This document shows positions 1 to 9,700 of a stretch of 64,000 nucleotides of DNA, piece after piece. The notes under the pieces were generated by a model that was not told where the DNA came from, searched no databases, and saw only the letters and a list, made by a program, of their open reading frames with translations. The DNA is from Paractinoplanes rishiriensis (GTDB lineage Bacteria > Actinomycetota > Actinomycetes > Mycobacteriales > Micromonosporaceae): the NCBI RefSeq assembly GCF_016862375.1, contig NZ_BOMV01000073.1:124001-188000 (forward strand), given 5' to 3'. A program made the translations under genes and the position numbers. Numbering within the stretch: position 1 is the first letter of the stretch; every line of letters starts with the position of its first letter.

Positions 1-91
1 CGTGACGTACCACGTGCTACCGGGCGAGCACTTCGCCTTCACCCGCTGCCCGGACGCGCTGCGTGAGCTGTTCGCCCGGCCGGCTCAGTAG
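1..91 (+). CDS. Thioesterase, C-terminal fragment (5' end outside window)
   Basis: The frame beginning at base 2 is open from the window edge to a TAG at 89-91 and encodes about 29 residues. They include PGEHFAF followed by a short amphipathic end, which resembles the active-site-histidine segment (usually GGHFFL or GDHF) and final helix of type II thioesterases or NRPS thioesterase domains. Such enzymes release the product or clear misprimed carriers. The fragment is too short to tell a free enzyme from the last domain of an NRPS. It overlaps the convergent dehydrogenase gene tail to tail by a few bases. Its presence means the biosynthetic cluster continues to the left of the window. Confidence 0.5.
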   Translation, partial: VTYHVLPGEHFAFTRCPDALRELFARPAQ

Positions 92-1026
92 CCGGTCACC
101 GGGTCGAAGCCGGTGAGCGGCTCGCCGCGGCGGTACCGCGCGATCCGGTCCAGGTAGCCGGCGACGAATCGCTCGTCGGTGGCCGGGGTCCGGTCGGCAC
201 AGTGCGGCGAGATCAGCAGATTCGGTGTGGTCCACAGGCCGGAGTCCGGCGGCAGCGGCTCGACGTCCAGCACGTCCAGGGCGGCGCCGCCGAGCCGGCC
301 CGAGCACAGCGCCCGGACCAGCGCGTCCTGGTCGACCACCGGCCCGCGCCCGACGTTCACCAGCAGCGCATCGGGTGCCAGCCGGCCGAGTTCGGCGGCG
401 CCGACGAGGCCCCGGGTGCACGCGGTCAGCGGCACCGCGACGACCAGGACGTCCAGGCCGGTCAGGAACGCCGCCAGCCGGTCCGGCCCGTACACGGCGC
501 TCAGCTGCGGGAACTCGGGCGGATCGTCCGTTACGCCTCGCGCGGTGCGGCGCAGGCCACGCACCCGGGTCCCGAAGGCCGCCAGCAGCCGGGCGCATTG
601 CTCGCCGACGTCCCCGAGACCGAGCACGCCGACCGTGCAGCCGGCCAGCTCGCGCAGCTCGAACGGATCCAGCCAGCGGCGCTCGGACTGCGCCCGTAGC
701 AGCTCCGGCACCCGTCGCAACAGGGTCAGCAGCAGGACGACGACGTGCTCGGCCACGGCCGCGCCGTGTGCGCCCCGGCCGGTGGTCAGCACGGTCCGGG
801 CGGGCTGCAGCAGTGCGGCGATCCGTGGGTCGACGCCGACACTGCGGGTCTGTACCCAGGCCGGCGCCGGCCCTGCGCCGAGCAGATCGAGCAGCGGCTC
901 GGGGTCGTACGTCCAGGCCAGCACGGCCTCGGCCGGGCCCTGGTCGACCGGAGTCGCCTCCGGCCAGGCCCGCTCGACCCGCCGCAGACAGTCGTCCGGC
1001 GGATCACCGAGCACCGCGAGGCGCAC
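85..1026 (-). CDS. D-isomer-specific 2-hydroxyacid dehydrogenase
   Basis: NAD(P)-dependent oxidoreductase of about 313 residues that would interconvert a 2-hydroxy acid and a 2-oxo acid in the cytoplasm. The nucleotide-binding motif GVLGLGDVG is in the middle. The family's catalytic residues are visible in order: Arg in NVGRGPVVDQ, Glu in DVLDVEPLP, and His in LISPHCAD. It lies 5 bp after the MbtH gene on the same strand and is probably co-transcribed with it. The open frame extends upstream to an ATG at 1083 inside the MbtH gene; I chose the GTG at 1026 because it follows the MbtH stop and immediately precedes the conserved VRLAVLGD strand. In this NRPS context it may supply or remove a keto or hydroxy acid building block. 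That role is inference. Confidence 0.85.
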   Translation of the reverse strand: MRLAVLGDPPDDCLRRVERAWPEATPVDQGPAEAVLAWTYDPEPLLDLLGAGPAPAWVQTRSVGVDPRIAALLQPARTVLTTGRGAHGAAVAEHVVVLLLTLLRRVPELLRAQSERRWLDPFELRELAGCTVGVLGLGDVGEQCARLLAAFGTRVRGLRRTARGVTDDPPEFPQLSAVYGPDRLAAFLTGLDVLVVAVPLTACTRGLVGAAELGRLAPDALLVNVGRGPVVDQDALVRALCSGRLGGAALDVLDVEPLPPDSGLWTTPNLLISPHCADRTPATDERFVAGYLDRIARYRRGEPLTGFDPVTGY

Positions 1027-1031
1027 CCCGG

Positions 1032-1238
1032 TCAGCGCGACTCCATGGCGAGGCGCACCGAGCGCGGCCGCATGTCCGTCCACACCTGCTCGATGTGCGC
1101 CAGGCAGTCCTGTTTGGTGCCCTGGACGCCGTCGGCCCGCCAGCCGGCCGGCGGCTCGCGGTCGGCGAACCAGATCGAGTACTGCTCCTCATCGTTGATG
1201 ACGACCTGGTACGTACGGCTGTCGTCCTCGTCGGACAT
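1032..1238 (-). CDS. MbtH family protein
   Basis: Small (68 residues) NRPS accessory protein. MbtH proteins bind adenylation domains and help their folding and activity. The family signature is clear: NDEEQYSIW near the N-terminus, PAGW in the middle, CLAHIEQVWTDMRP and SVR at the end, with the three conserved tryptophans. The ATG at 1238 is chosen because a GGGGGAGG ribosome site precedes it by about 7 bases; an upstream ATG would add 25 non-homologous residues. It is divergent from the A-T didomain gene at 1413 and is the first gene of a short leftward unit with the 2-hydroxyacid dehydrogenase. It probably serves one or more of the three apparently active A domains in this window. Confidence 0.96.
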   Translation of the reverse strand: MSDEDDSRTYQVVINDEEQYSIWFADREPPAGWRADGVQGTKQDCLAHIEQVWTDMRPRSVRLAMESR

Positions 1239-1412
1239 CGTGCGGCCTCCCCCATCGGCGGTCCGGATTCCGCCGCCGACGCTAGGCCCCGGGCTGCCGC
1301 ACCACATCAACACTTGTCCACCGCGGGGCTCAACGACGCGCCGATGTCAGGCCGGCTTCCGCGCTCATAGCCTCGGCGGCAACAGCGCCGATCACCGAAT
1401 CCGAGGATCTCG
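1239..1412. promoter_or_regulatory. Divergent promoter region between MbtH and the A-T didomain gene
   Basis: This 174-bp gap must hold start signals for both directions. Leftward, CCTAGCGTCGG (reverse complement of 1276-1286) contains a plausible actinobacterial -10 hexamer TAGCGT about 40 bases before the MbtH ATG; almost the same 11-mer precedes the first gene of the other leftward cluster operon at 30472-30482. Rightward, TAGCCT near 1369 could be a -10 box with TGTCAG 17 bases upstream, and GAGG lies six bases before the ATG at 1413. These are sequence guesses without mapped transcription starts. Confidence 0.4.
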
Positions 1413-3212
1413 ATGCACGGGGATGACAGGCTCAGGATCGCAGCCGGCACCGTCACCGCGATGGTCGACCGGTGGACGTCGCAGCGGCCGGACGCGGTGG
1501 CCGTCGCCGAAGGCACCAGCACGCTCACCTACCGGGAGCTCGACGACCGGGCGAACCGGCTGGCCGCACTGTTGCGCGCCCGGGGTGCCGGGCCGGAGAC
1601 CTTTGTCGGGGTGGCGCTGCCGCGCTCGACCGACCTGGTGGTCGCGTTCCTCGCCGTGCTCAAGGCCGGCGCCGCCTACGTGCCGGTGGACCTCGAGTAC
1701 CCGCCGCAACGACAGGCGTTCATGCTGGCCGACGCCGGCGTCACCGCGATCGTGAGCACCGCCGAGGTGATCGGCGGCGACGGCCTGCCGCTGCACGGGT
1801 GCCCGGCGCCGGTCATCACGATGGAGCAGGCCGCGGACGCCGGCACCGGGGCTCCGGCGCCGGTGCTGGGGCGGCACGCCGCGTACGTCATCTACACCTC
1901 CGGCTCGACCGGCGTCCCGAAGGGCGTCGTCGTCGAGCACGACGACGTGGTGGCGCTGGTGACCGACGAACCGCGCCTGGCGGTGCGCCCCGGCGACGTC
2001 GTGGCGCAGCTCGCGCCCACCTCCTTCGACGCCTCCACGTTCGAGATCTGGGCGGCCCTGTGCCGGGGCGGCACGGTCCGGCTGCTGCCCGGCCCGCAGT
2101 TGTCCGTCCAGGAGCTGAGCGCGCAGCTGCGGAAGTGGCGGCCGGACTGGCTATTCCTGACCACCGGCCTGTTCCACCTGCTCGCCGACTTCGCGCCGGA
2201 CTCACTGGCCTCGGTCGGCACGCTGCTCACCGGCGGGGATGTGCTGTCGCCCAAGCACATCCGGACGGCGGCCGGCGTCGGCTCGACCCGGGTGCACGCG
2301 GCGTACGGCCCGACGGAGACCACCGTGTTCGCCTCGCTGCACGACGCCGGGCCGGACGACCACGACATCGTTCCGCTCGGCCGGCCGCTGGCCGGCATGA
2401 CGATGCGCGTGCTCGACGCCGACCTGCGTCCGCTGCCGGCCGGTCAGATCGGCGAGATCTACCTCGGCGGTGCCGGGATCGCCCGCGGGTACCAGTTGCG
2501 TCCCGGTCTCACCGCGGAGCGGTTCCTGCCCGACCCGTACGCCGGCGGCGCGGGGGTCCGCATGTACCGCACCGGAGACCGCGGCCTGCGGCGGCCGGAC
2601 GGAACGTTCGAGTTCCACGGCCGGATCGATCGCCAAGTCAAGATCCGCGGCTTCCGGATCGAGCTGGGCGAGATCGAGGCGGTGCTCACCGCGCATCCCG
2701 CCGTCGGCGGCGCCGTGGTCGTGGCCGTTCGGACTCCGGACGGGGGCAAGCGGCTGGCGGCGTATGTGGCCGGCGGCGAACCGGTGATCTCCGAGCTGCG
2801 CTCGTGGGTGGCGCAACGGCTGCCGGCCTACGCGCTGCCCTCGTTCTACGTCACCCTGCCGGCGCTGCCGCTGGACAGCAACGGCAAGTTCGACCGCGGC
2901 GCCCTGCCCCAGCCCTGGACCTCGCGATCCGCGCTCACCGGCCTGCCCGGCTTCGTGCCGCCCGGGACGCCGGCCGAACGGACCATCGCCGGCGCCTGGA
3001 CCGACGCGCTCGGCCTGGACACCGTCGGCGTGCACGACAACTTCTTCGAGCTGGGCGGCGACTCGCTGCTCAGCGTCAGCGTGCTGGAACAGCTGCGCGC
3101 CGAGGGCATCGACCTCACCGCCGGCGCGTTCTTCGGCAATCCGACGGTGTCCCAGCTGGCCGCGTACGTGTCCTGCGGTCTCGAGACGGCAGCCGCCGGG
3201 GATCGGGGCTGA
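1413..3212 (+). CDS. NRPS adenylation-thiolation (A-T) didomain protein
   Basis: Free-standing 599-residue loading protein that adenylates an amino acid and attaches it to its own carrier domain. Core motifs are intact: YTSGSTGVPKG (A3), FDASTFEIW (A4, with the Asp that holds the alpha-amino group), YGPTETT (A5), YRTGD (A7), the A8 loop at IRGFRIELGEIE, and SNGKFDR (A10, with the catalytic Lys). The carrier has FFELGGDSLL with Ser551. The pocket read by eye is D-A-F-G-L-G-A-V-F-K, which does not give me a confident substrate. Size and layout match NovH-type A-T proteins, which hold an amino acid for a partner P450 to hydroxylate at the beta carbon; two P450 genes follow immediately. GAGG lies before the ATG. 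It probably starts the rightward operon. Confidence 0.93.
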   Translation: MHGDDRLRIAAGTVTAMVDRWTSQRPDAVAVAEGTSTLTYRELDDRANRLAALLRARGAGPETFVGVALPRSTDLVVAFLAVLKAGAAYVPVDLEYPPQRQAFMLADAGVTAIVSTAEVIGGDGLPLHGCPAPVITMEQAADAGTGAPAPVLGRHAAYVIYTSGSTGVPKGVVVEHDDVVALVTDEPRLAVRPGDVVAQLAPTSFDASTFEIWAALCRGGTVRLLPGPQLSVQELSAQLRKWRPDWLFLTTGLFHLLADFAPDSLASVGTLLTGGDVLSPKHIRTAAGVGSTRVHAAYGPTETTVFASLHDAGPDDHDIVPLGRPLAGMTMRVLDADLRPLPAGQIGEIYLGGAGIARGYQLRPGLTAERFLPDPYAGGAGVRMYRTGDRGLRRPDGTFEFHGRIDRQVKIRGFRIELGEIEAVLTAHPAVGGAVVVAVRTPDGGKRLAAYVAGGEPVISELRSWVAQRLPAYALPSFYVTLPALPLDSNGKFDRGALPQPWTSRSALTGLPGFVPPGTPAERTIAGAWTDALGLDTVGVHDNFFELGGDSLLSVSVLEQLRAEGIDLTAGAFFGNPTVSQLAAYVSCGLETAAAGDRG

Positions 3213-3215
3213 GCC

Positions 3216-4517
3216 GTGCGGATCGGCGGCAACCCCGGCAGCCCGGTTCCGCTCGCGGCCATCGACCTGGTCGCGCCCGAGCGGTACCGCAGCGGCGACC
3301 AGCACCCGGCGTGGCGCACGCTGCGGCAACAGGCGCCGGTGTGGTGGCACGACCGCGGCGGGCAGACCGGCTTCTGGTGTGTGACGCGGCACGCCGACTG
3401 CGAGCGCGTGCTGAAGGACCACCGCTCATTCAGCTCGGCGGGCGGCACGATCCTGGCCTCGGTCGGCGCCCCCGACCCGGCCGGCGGCCGCACCATCTCG
3501 CTGATGGACCCGCCGCGGCACACCGTGCTGCGGACGACAGCGATGCGCTGGTTCAGCCACTCGGTCGTGCGGCGGCGGGCCGGCCGGATCCGCGGCCACG
3601 TGCGCGCGCTCGCCGACCGCCTGGCGGCCGGTGAGATCGACTTCGCCGCACTCGCGCGCCGGCTGCCGATGGCGGTCACCGGTGAGCTGATGGGAATCCC
3701 GGAGCGGTACTGGGACGACCTGGCGCACTGGACCGCGGTGGGCCTCGCGCCCGAGGACCCGGCCTGGTCGCCGGGGCCGGACGTGGACGCCACGTTGCGC
3801 CGGGCGCACCACGAGATCTTCGCCTCCTTCCTCGAGATCATTCAGGCGGTACGCGCTCGGCCCGGCGACGACCTGATCTCGGCGCTGATCCGGCTCGCCC
3901 CGGACGGCCGGCCGATGGACGACCGGACCGTGCTGATGAACTGCTACAGCTTCATGGCCGGCGCCAACTCGACCACCCCGCATGTCGCCGCCCACACGCT
4001 GCTCGCTCTGATCGAGCGCCCGGCCCTCTGGCACGAGCTCGCCGCCGCGCCGGATCTGCTCGGCGCGCTGGTCGAGGAGGGCGCGCGGTGGACCTCCACC
4101 CCGCACCATCTGGTGCGCCGCGCGGTCACCGAGGTGCGTCTGGGCGGCGTACGGATCGCAGCGGGCGACTGGGTGGCCGCGTGGCTGCCCTCGGCCAACC
4201 GGGACGAGACGGTGTTCACCGACCCGTACACCTTCTCCCTGCGCCGGCCGTCCAACCCGCACCTCGGCTTCGGCGCCGGACCGCACTACTGCATCGGCGC
4301 GCCGCTGTCCCGGATGGCCCTGACCATGTTGTTCGAGGAACTCCTCGGCCGCTTCGAGCGCATCGAGCCGGCCGGCCCGCCCCGCCACCTCTACTCGAAC
4401 TGGATCAACGGGCTCACCTCGATGCCGGTCGCCGTGACGCCGCGCCGGCGGGTCCGCGGGGCGGTCCATGATCCGGTCGCCGCGATGGAGGACGCCCGTG
4501 CGCATGATCACCCCTGA
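3216..4517 (+). CDS. Cytochrome P450 (first of three related)
   Basis: Soluble bacterial P450 of 433 residues, starting at a GTG three bases after the A-T didomain stop. The heme-binding loop is FGAGPHYCIGAP (Cys359 as thiolate ligand) and the K-helix ExxR is EGAR. In the I helix the usual acid-alcohol pair (A-G-x-D/E-T) reads GANSTT, so the acidic residue is absent. By position it resembles NovI-type enzymes that oxidise an amino acid tethered to a neighbouring carrier protein. Likely reactions are beta-hydroxylation or another C-H or N oxidation; sequence alone does not choose. Electrons may come from the ferredoxin domain encoded at 16327-17253, the only ferredoxin seen in the cluster. Confidence 0.93.
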   Translation: MRIGGNPGSPVPLAAIDLVAPERYRSGDQHPAWRTLRQQAPVWWHDRGGQTGFWCVTRHADCERVLKDHRSFSSAGGTILASVGAPDPAGGRTISLMDPPRHTVLRTTAMRWFSHSVVRRRAGRIRGHVRALADRLAAGEIDFAALARRLPMAVTGELMGIPERYWDDLAHWTAVGLAPEDPAWSPGPDVDATLRRAHHEIFASFLEIIQAVRARPGDDLISALIRLAPDGRPMDDRTVLMNCYSFMAGANSTTPHVAAHTLLALIERPALWHELAAAPDLLGALVEEGARWTSTPHHLVRRAVTEVRLGGVRIAAGDWVAAWLPSANRDETVFTDPYTFSLRRPSNPHLGFGAGPHYCIGAPLSRMALTMLFEELLGRFERIEPAGPPRHLYSNWINGLTSMPVAVTPRRRVRGAVHDPVAAMEDARAHDHP

Positions 4518-5775
4518 CCTCGAGAATCTGCCCGAACTCGGCGAGATCGACCTGTACGACCCCGAGCGGTACCGGACCTCGTCGCAGCACCCGGCCTGGC
4601 ACACCCTCCGGCTGCGGGCGCCGGTCTGGCCGCAGTCGACACCGGACGGTGACCGGTTCTGGTCGGTCACCCGGTTCCACGACGTCTCCACTCTGCTCAT
4701 GGACGACAAGCGGTTCAGCTCCGCGTACGGGACCATCCTGGCGGTCGCCAAGGGCGACATCGCGGCGGGCAAGACGATCAATTTGATGGACCAGCCGGAT
4801 CACGCGGGCGTGCGTCTGCCGGCCATGCGGACGATGTCGACCCGGGTGGCGCGCGACCGCAAAGAGGCGGTCCGCCGGCACGTGCGCCGGGTGCTCGGCA
4901 GCGCACTCGACGGCGGCACCGTGGACTTCGCCGAGCTGGCCGCGCACCTGCCGCTGGCCGCGGTCGGCGACATCGTCGGCATACCCGAATCAGCCTGGCC
5001 GGGGCTCCCCCGGCTGGCGATGGCCGGCGTCGCGCCCGGTGATCCGTCGTATTCGGCGGGGGCCGAGTCGGACACCCTCACCGGCGCCCACTTCGAGATC
5101 TTCGCGATGTTCACCGAGCTCGTCCGGGAACGGCGGCGCCGGCGGCGCGACGACCTGATCTCCGTGCTGCTGGACGCCGACCTCGGCGGCCGCCGGCTGA
5201 GCGAGCACGAGCTGGTGCTCAACTGCTACAGCTTCCTGATGGGCGCGGTCACCACCACGCCGCAGGTCGCCGCCCACCTGATCCAGGTGTTCATCGACCA
5301 GCCGGGCACGTGGCGTCGCGTCCGGCAGGATCCCGCGCTGGTGCCCACGGCGGTCGAGGAGGCACTGCGCTGGGCGTCGCCCACCAACCACCTGATGCGG
5401 CGCGCCCGGTGCCCGGTGCGCCTCGGCGGCACGCTGATCGACGAGGGCGACCTGGTCTGCGGGTGGGTCGCCGCGGCCAACCGCGACGAAACCGTCTTCG
5501 CCGAGCCGTACGCCTTCGACCCGGCCCGCCAGCCGAACCCGCACCTGGCGTTCGGCGTCGGTGCGCACCGGTGCATCGGCGGCCCGCCGGCCCAGGTGGT
5601 CCTCGCCGTCCTCCTCGAGGAGCTGTGCGGGCGGGTCGACGAGATCGTGCCGGCCGGCGCGCCGGTGCACATGCGATCCAATTTCATCAACGGCATCACG
5701 AGCCTGCCCGTGGAGTTCCGACCCGGCGGCCGTTCCGAGCGGGTCGCGGCCGGTGCCGCGACCGTCACCCGATGA
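4498..5775 (+). CDS. Cytochrome P450 (second of three related)
   Basis: P450 of about 425 residues, a clear paralogue of the preceding gene: both share the NCYSF segment before the I helix, and both heme cysteines fall at residue 359. The heme loop is FGVGAHRCIGGP and the K-helix is EALR. Its I helix reads MGAVTTTPQ, again lacking the acidic residue of the acid-alcohol pair. The start is the GTG at 4498, preceded by GGAGG at about seven bases; this overlaps the end of the first P450 gene by 20 bp, suggesting translational coupling. An in-frame ATG at 4468 lies deeper inside the upstream gene and is less likely. Two tandem P450s beside one A-T didomain suggest successive oxidations of one carrier-bound amino acid, or two substrates. 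Confidence 0.93.
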   Translation: MRMITPDLENLPELGEIDLYDPERYRTSSQHPAWHTLRLRAPVWPQSTPDGDRFWSVTRFHDVSTLLMDDKRFSSAYGTILAVAKGDIAAGKTINLMDQPDHAGVRLPAMRTMSTRVARDRKEAVRRHVRRVLGSALDGGTVDFAELAAHLPLAAVGDIVGIPESAWPGLPRLAMAGVAPGDPSYSAGAESDTLTGAHFEIFAMFTELVRERRRRRRDDLISVLLDADLGGRRLSEHELVLNCYSFLMGAVTTTPQVAAHLIQVFIDQPGTWRRVRQDPALVPTAVEEALRWASPTNHLMRRARCPVRLGGTLIDEGDLVCGWVAAANRDETVFAEPYAFDPARQPNPHLAFGVGAHRCIGGPPAQVVLAVLLEELCGRVDEIVPAGAPVHMRSNFINGITSLPVEFRPGGRSERVAAGAATVTR

Positions 5776-5784
5776 GGCGACGAC

Positions 5785-6798
5785 ATGGACGAGATCAGGT
5801 TGACCGCCCGCGAGGTCGAGCAGTGCCGGACGGTGGTGCGCGAACTCGCGGTCTCCTTCGGCACCGTCGAGGACCCGGAACTGCTGGCCCGGGCCACCGT
5901 GCACGCCCAGGAGCTGCCCCGCCCGCTGCGGTACCGGCTCAACGACTTCCGGCTGGCCGAGAGCAGCGCCGCCGTGCTGATCAGCGGATTTCCGGTGGAC
6001 GAGGACCGGATCGGGCCGACGCCGGAGCGCTGGGGTGCGCAGCCCGACACCACCAGCACGTTCCCCGAGGAGGCGTTCTTCCTGCTGTGCGCCAGCCTGC
6101 TGGGTGAGCCGTTCGGGTGGGCGACCCAGCAGGGCAGCCGGCTGGTGCACGACATCGTGCCGATCCGCGGCCACGAGGAGTTGCAGCTGAACTCGGCCAG
6201 CACGACGCAGATCTGGTGGCACGTCGAGGACGCGTTCCACCCGTTCCGGGCCGAGTACCTGGGCATGATGTGCATGCGCAACCCGGACCGGGTGGCCACC
6301 ACGTACGCCCCGGTCAACGGCGTGAAGCTGGCGTCCGATGTGGTGGACGTGCTGTTCCAGCCGCGGTTCGTGATCCGGCCCGACGAGTCGCACCAGATCG
6401 AGGCGGACGCCGGCGACGAGGGCACCATGGTGCGGCGCAGCTACGAGCGGGTCGGCCAGATGCGCGACGAGCCGGTCCGCATCGCGGTGTTCTTCGGCGA
6501 CCGGGACGCGCCCTACCTGCGGCTCGACCCGTACTTCATGGACCGCACCCCGGACGACCCGGAAGCCGAGGCGGCACTCGCGGCGCTCAGCGCCGAGCTG
6601 GACCGCACGCTGACCGATCTGACGCTGGCACCGGGCCAGATCGTGTTCGTCGATAACTACCGGGCGGTGCACGGCCGCAATCCGTTCCGGCCGCGCTACG
6701 ACGGGCGCGACCGCTGGCTCAAGCGCGTCAACGTGACCCGTGACCTGCGCAAGTCAAGGGAGCTGCGGGCCGGGCCGGATGCCCGGGTGCTGTACTGA
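5785..6798 (+). CDS. Fe(II)/2-oxoglutarate-dependent amino acid beta-hydroxylase, VioC/AsnO-like
   Basis: Non-heme iron dioxygenase of 337 residues in the clavaminate-synthase-like group. The facial triad is visible as HVEDAFHP (His and Glu) and VHGRNPFRPRYDGRDRW (distal His, plus the Arg that binds 2-oxoglutarate). The stretch FGWATQQG and the C-terminal RWLKRVNVTRDL are very close to VioC, the viomycin arginine 3-hydroxylase. VioC uses an Asp pair, in a VDGD context, to hold the guanidinium; here the segment reads LDPYF, so the first Asp is kept and the second is Tyr. The substrate is therefore probably a polar or basic free amino acid but not necessarily arginine. GAGG precedes the ATG. 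The gene overlaps the next NRPS gene by one base (TGATG). Confidence 0.92.
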   Translation: MDEIRLTAREVEQCRTVVRELAVSFGTVEDPELLARATVHAQELPRPLRYRLNDFRLAESSAAVLISGFPVDEDRIGPTPERWGAQPDTTSTFPEEAFFLLCASLLGEPFGWATQQGSRLVHDIVPIRGHEELQLNSASTTQIWWHVEDAFHPFRAEYLGMMCMRNPDRVATTYAPVNGVKLASDVVDVLFQPRFVIRPDESHQIEADAGDEGTMVRRSYERVGQMRDEPVRIAVFFGDRDAPYLRLDPYFMDRTPDDPEAEAALAALSAELDRTLTDLTLAPGQIVFVDNYRAVHGRNPFRPRYDGRDRWLKRVNVTRDLRKSRELRAGPDARVLY

Positions 6799-9700
6799 TG
6801 ACCGCAGGATTCGTCTCGGACGACCTGCGGGCCCGGGTCGACGCACTGCCGCCACAAAAGCGCGCGCTGTTCGAACGGCTGCTCGCCGAACGGTCCCGGC
6901 CGGGCGTGCACGAGCTGTCGGTGACGCAGCAGGGCCTCTGGTTCCTCGACCGGGTGCTGCCGCGCAGCCCGCTCTACACCATCGCGTGGCGCTGCGAGTT
7001 GCGCGGCCCGCTCGATGCCGGCGCCTTCGAGCGGGCCGTCAACGCGACGGTCGCGCGGCACGAGACGCTGCGCACCAGGTTCGGTTTGATCGACGGGCGG
7101 CCGGCTCAGCTGGTGGCACCGGAACTGGTGCTGCGGGTGCCGGTGGAGGACCTCAGCGCCACCCCCGGCCAGCAGCGGGAAACCCTGCTGGACGGCCGGA
7201 TCGAGGAGCTCACCGCGGACGGCTTCGACCTGTCGCACGGGCCGCTGCTGCGAGTCACCGTGTTCCGGCTGGCCGCCGAGCGGCACGTGGTGCTGCTGCT
7301 GGCGAACCACATCGTGTTCGACTACGTGTCCACCGACATCTTCCTGGCCGAGGTGGTGCGCGGCTACGACGCGCTGGTCACCGGCCGGGAGCCGGATCTG
7401 CCGGCGCTGCCGATGCAGTACGGCGACTTCGCACGGTGGCAGCGCCGCCATCTCAGCGGCGACCGGCTGGCCGCGCTCACCAGGTACTGGACGGACCGGC
7501 TGGCCGGCGCGGACGGCGTTCCGGACCTGCCCACCGATCGGCCGCGCCCGGCGGTGCAGTCCTTCCGCGGCGCCGGGCACGTCTTTGCCGTGCCGGCCGA
7601 GGTGATGGAACCGCTGCGCGCACTCGCCCAGCGCGAACGGGTGACGCTGTTCATGGTCTATCTCGCCACGTTCCAGACTCTCCTGCACCGCTACAGCGCG
7701 GCGGCTGCGGTCAGCGTCGGCGTGGCGGTCGACGCGCGGACCCGGCCGGAGCTGCGCCCGCTGATCGGCTTCTTCATCAACTCGGTGGTGGTGCGCACCG
7801 ACGTCTCCGGCAACCCGTCGTTCCGCGACCTGCTCGACCGGGTGCGCCGGGCCTGCCTAGAGGCGTACGAGCACCAGGATCTCCCGTTCGATCAGGTGGT
7901 GGAGGCGGTGGCTCCGGCTCGCAGCCTCAGCCACAACCCGCTGTTCCAGGTCACCTGCGCCCTCGACGAGCCGGTGTCGCTGGGACTGGCCGGCGGCGGT
8001 GTCGAGGTCATCGCGCTCGACGCGGTGCACACCGGTCAGGCGAAATTCGATCTTTCTTTCGGCGGTACGCTGCACGGCGGTGCGGCGCAGGTACGCGTCG
8101 ACTTCAATCGGGACCTCTTCGACGAGGCCACGGTCGCCCGGATGGGCCGGCACTTCGTCGCGCTGCTGGCCACCGTCGGCCGCGACGCCCGGCAACCGAT
8201 CGACCGGCTCCGCCTGACTGACGACCGGGAACGGTCAGCGGTCCTCGGCTGGGGCATCCCGGAGGCGCTCCCCCGGCCGGACGTCATCGACGCTTTCGCC
8301 CGGCAGGCCGCCGCCCACCCGGATACGCCGGTCCTGGTCGACGGCGAGTTGCGGCTCTCCTATCGCGAGCTGGCCGAACGGGTGGCCGCTACCGCCGCCC
8401 GGCTCACCGGCGACGGCATCCGCACCGGTGACGTGGTCGGCATCGACCTGCCGCGCGGCGCCGACCAGTTGGTGCTGGTGCTGGCCACTCTCCAGGCGGG
8501 AGCAACGGTGGCGCCGGCATCCGGTCCGGCCCCGACCGGCCCGACTTCCGCCGGGCCGGCTCCCGCCCAAGCCGGGCGTCTGGTGGCCTGCCGCACCCGC
8601 ACCGCCGGCACCACCGGAGCGGCCCGGACCGTGGAGGTGACCCGGGCCGCGCTGGCCGCCGCCGTGGCCGGATATGCCCGCGCCCTCGGCCCGCGGCCCG
8701 GCGACCGGATCGCCTGGCTCGCCGAGCCGGGCAGCCCGGAGGCCGTCGAGACGATCGGTCTGGCGGTGTCCACCGGCGCCACGCTCCACCCCGTGCCGGC
8801 GCCCACCGCGGCCGGTCTGGCCGAGGCCGCCCGGCTCGGCGCGGTGACCATGGCCCTGCTGCCCGGGGTGCTGGCCCGGCAGGTCGACGCGGAGACGCTG
8901 ACCCGGCTGCGGTCGGCCGTAGCGATCGGCGAGGGCCGGCCCGGGGCCGCCCACGCCGGGCTGGTGACCGCTTACGGCACCGCCGAGACCGGACCGGTGG
9001 CCTGGACCATGGCCGGACCCGACGAGACCGGGGCGGTTCAGCTGGGCCGTCCGGCGCCCGGTTCCCGGGTGTACGTGCTCGACGACCGGCTGGAACCGCA
9101 GCCGGTCGGGGTCCACGGCGAGGTCTACCTCGGCGGGCCGGGGCTCGCCCGCGGGTACCACGACTCGCCCCGGGCGACCGCCGGCGCGTTCCGGCCCGAT
9201 CCGTTCGCCGGCGAGCCGGGAGCGCGCATGGTTCGCACCGGTGACCGTGCGCGATGGCGCGCCGACGGCACGCTGGAGTACGGCGGGCGGATCGGCCGCC
9301 CCTGGTCCGACGCGGCCGGCCGGCCGTTGCCCTGCCTGCGGATCGCGGCAGTGGTCGGCACCCACCCGGCGGTGGCCGACGCCGTGGTGGTCAACCTCCG
9401 GCGCCGGCACGCCGACCCGGTCCTCACCGCGTACGTCGTTGCGCACGCCGACTGCGTCGCACCGGACCTGCGCGAGCTCCAACGCTTTCTGGCGGCCGCG
9501 CTGCCCGACTATCTGATTCCCGGCGCGGTGGTGGCGGTGCCCCGGCTGCCGTCCGGTCCGACCGGTCGCCTGGACCTCGCCGCCCTGGCACCGCCCGACG
9601 CCGAGGTCGCCGGGCGACGTCCGGCGTTGCCGCGCAACGCCACCGAACGGGTGCTGGCCGGCGCCTGGGCCCGGGTGCTCGGGGCGTCCGACGTCGGCGC

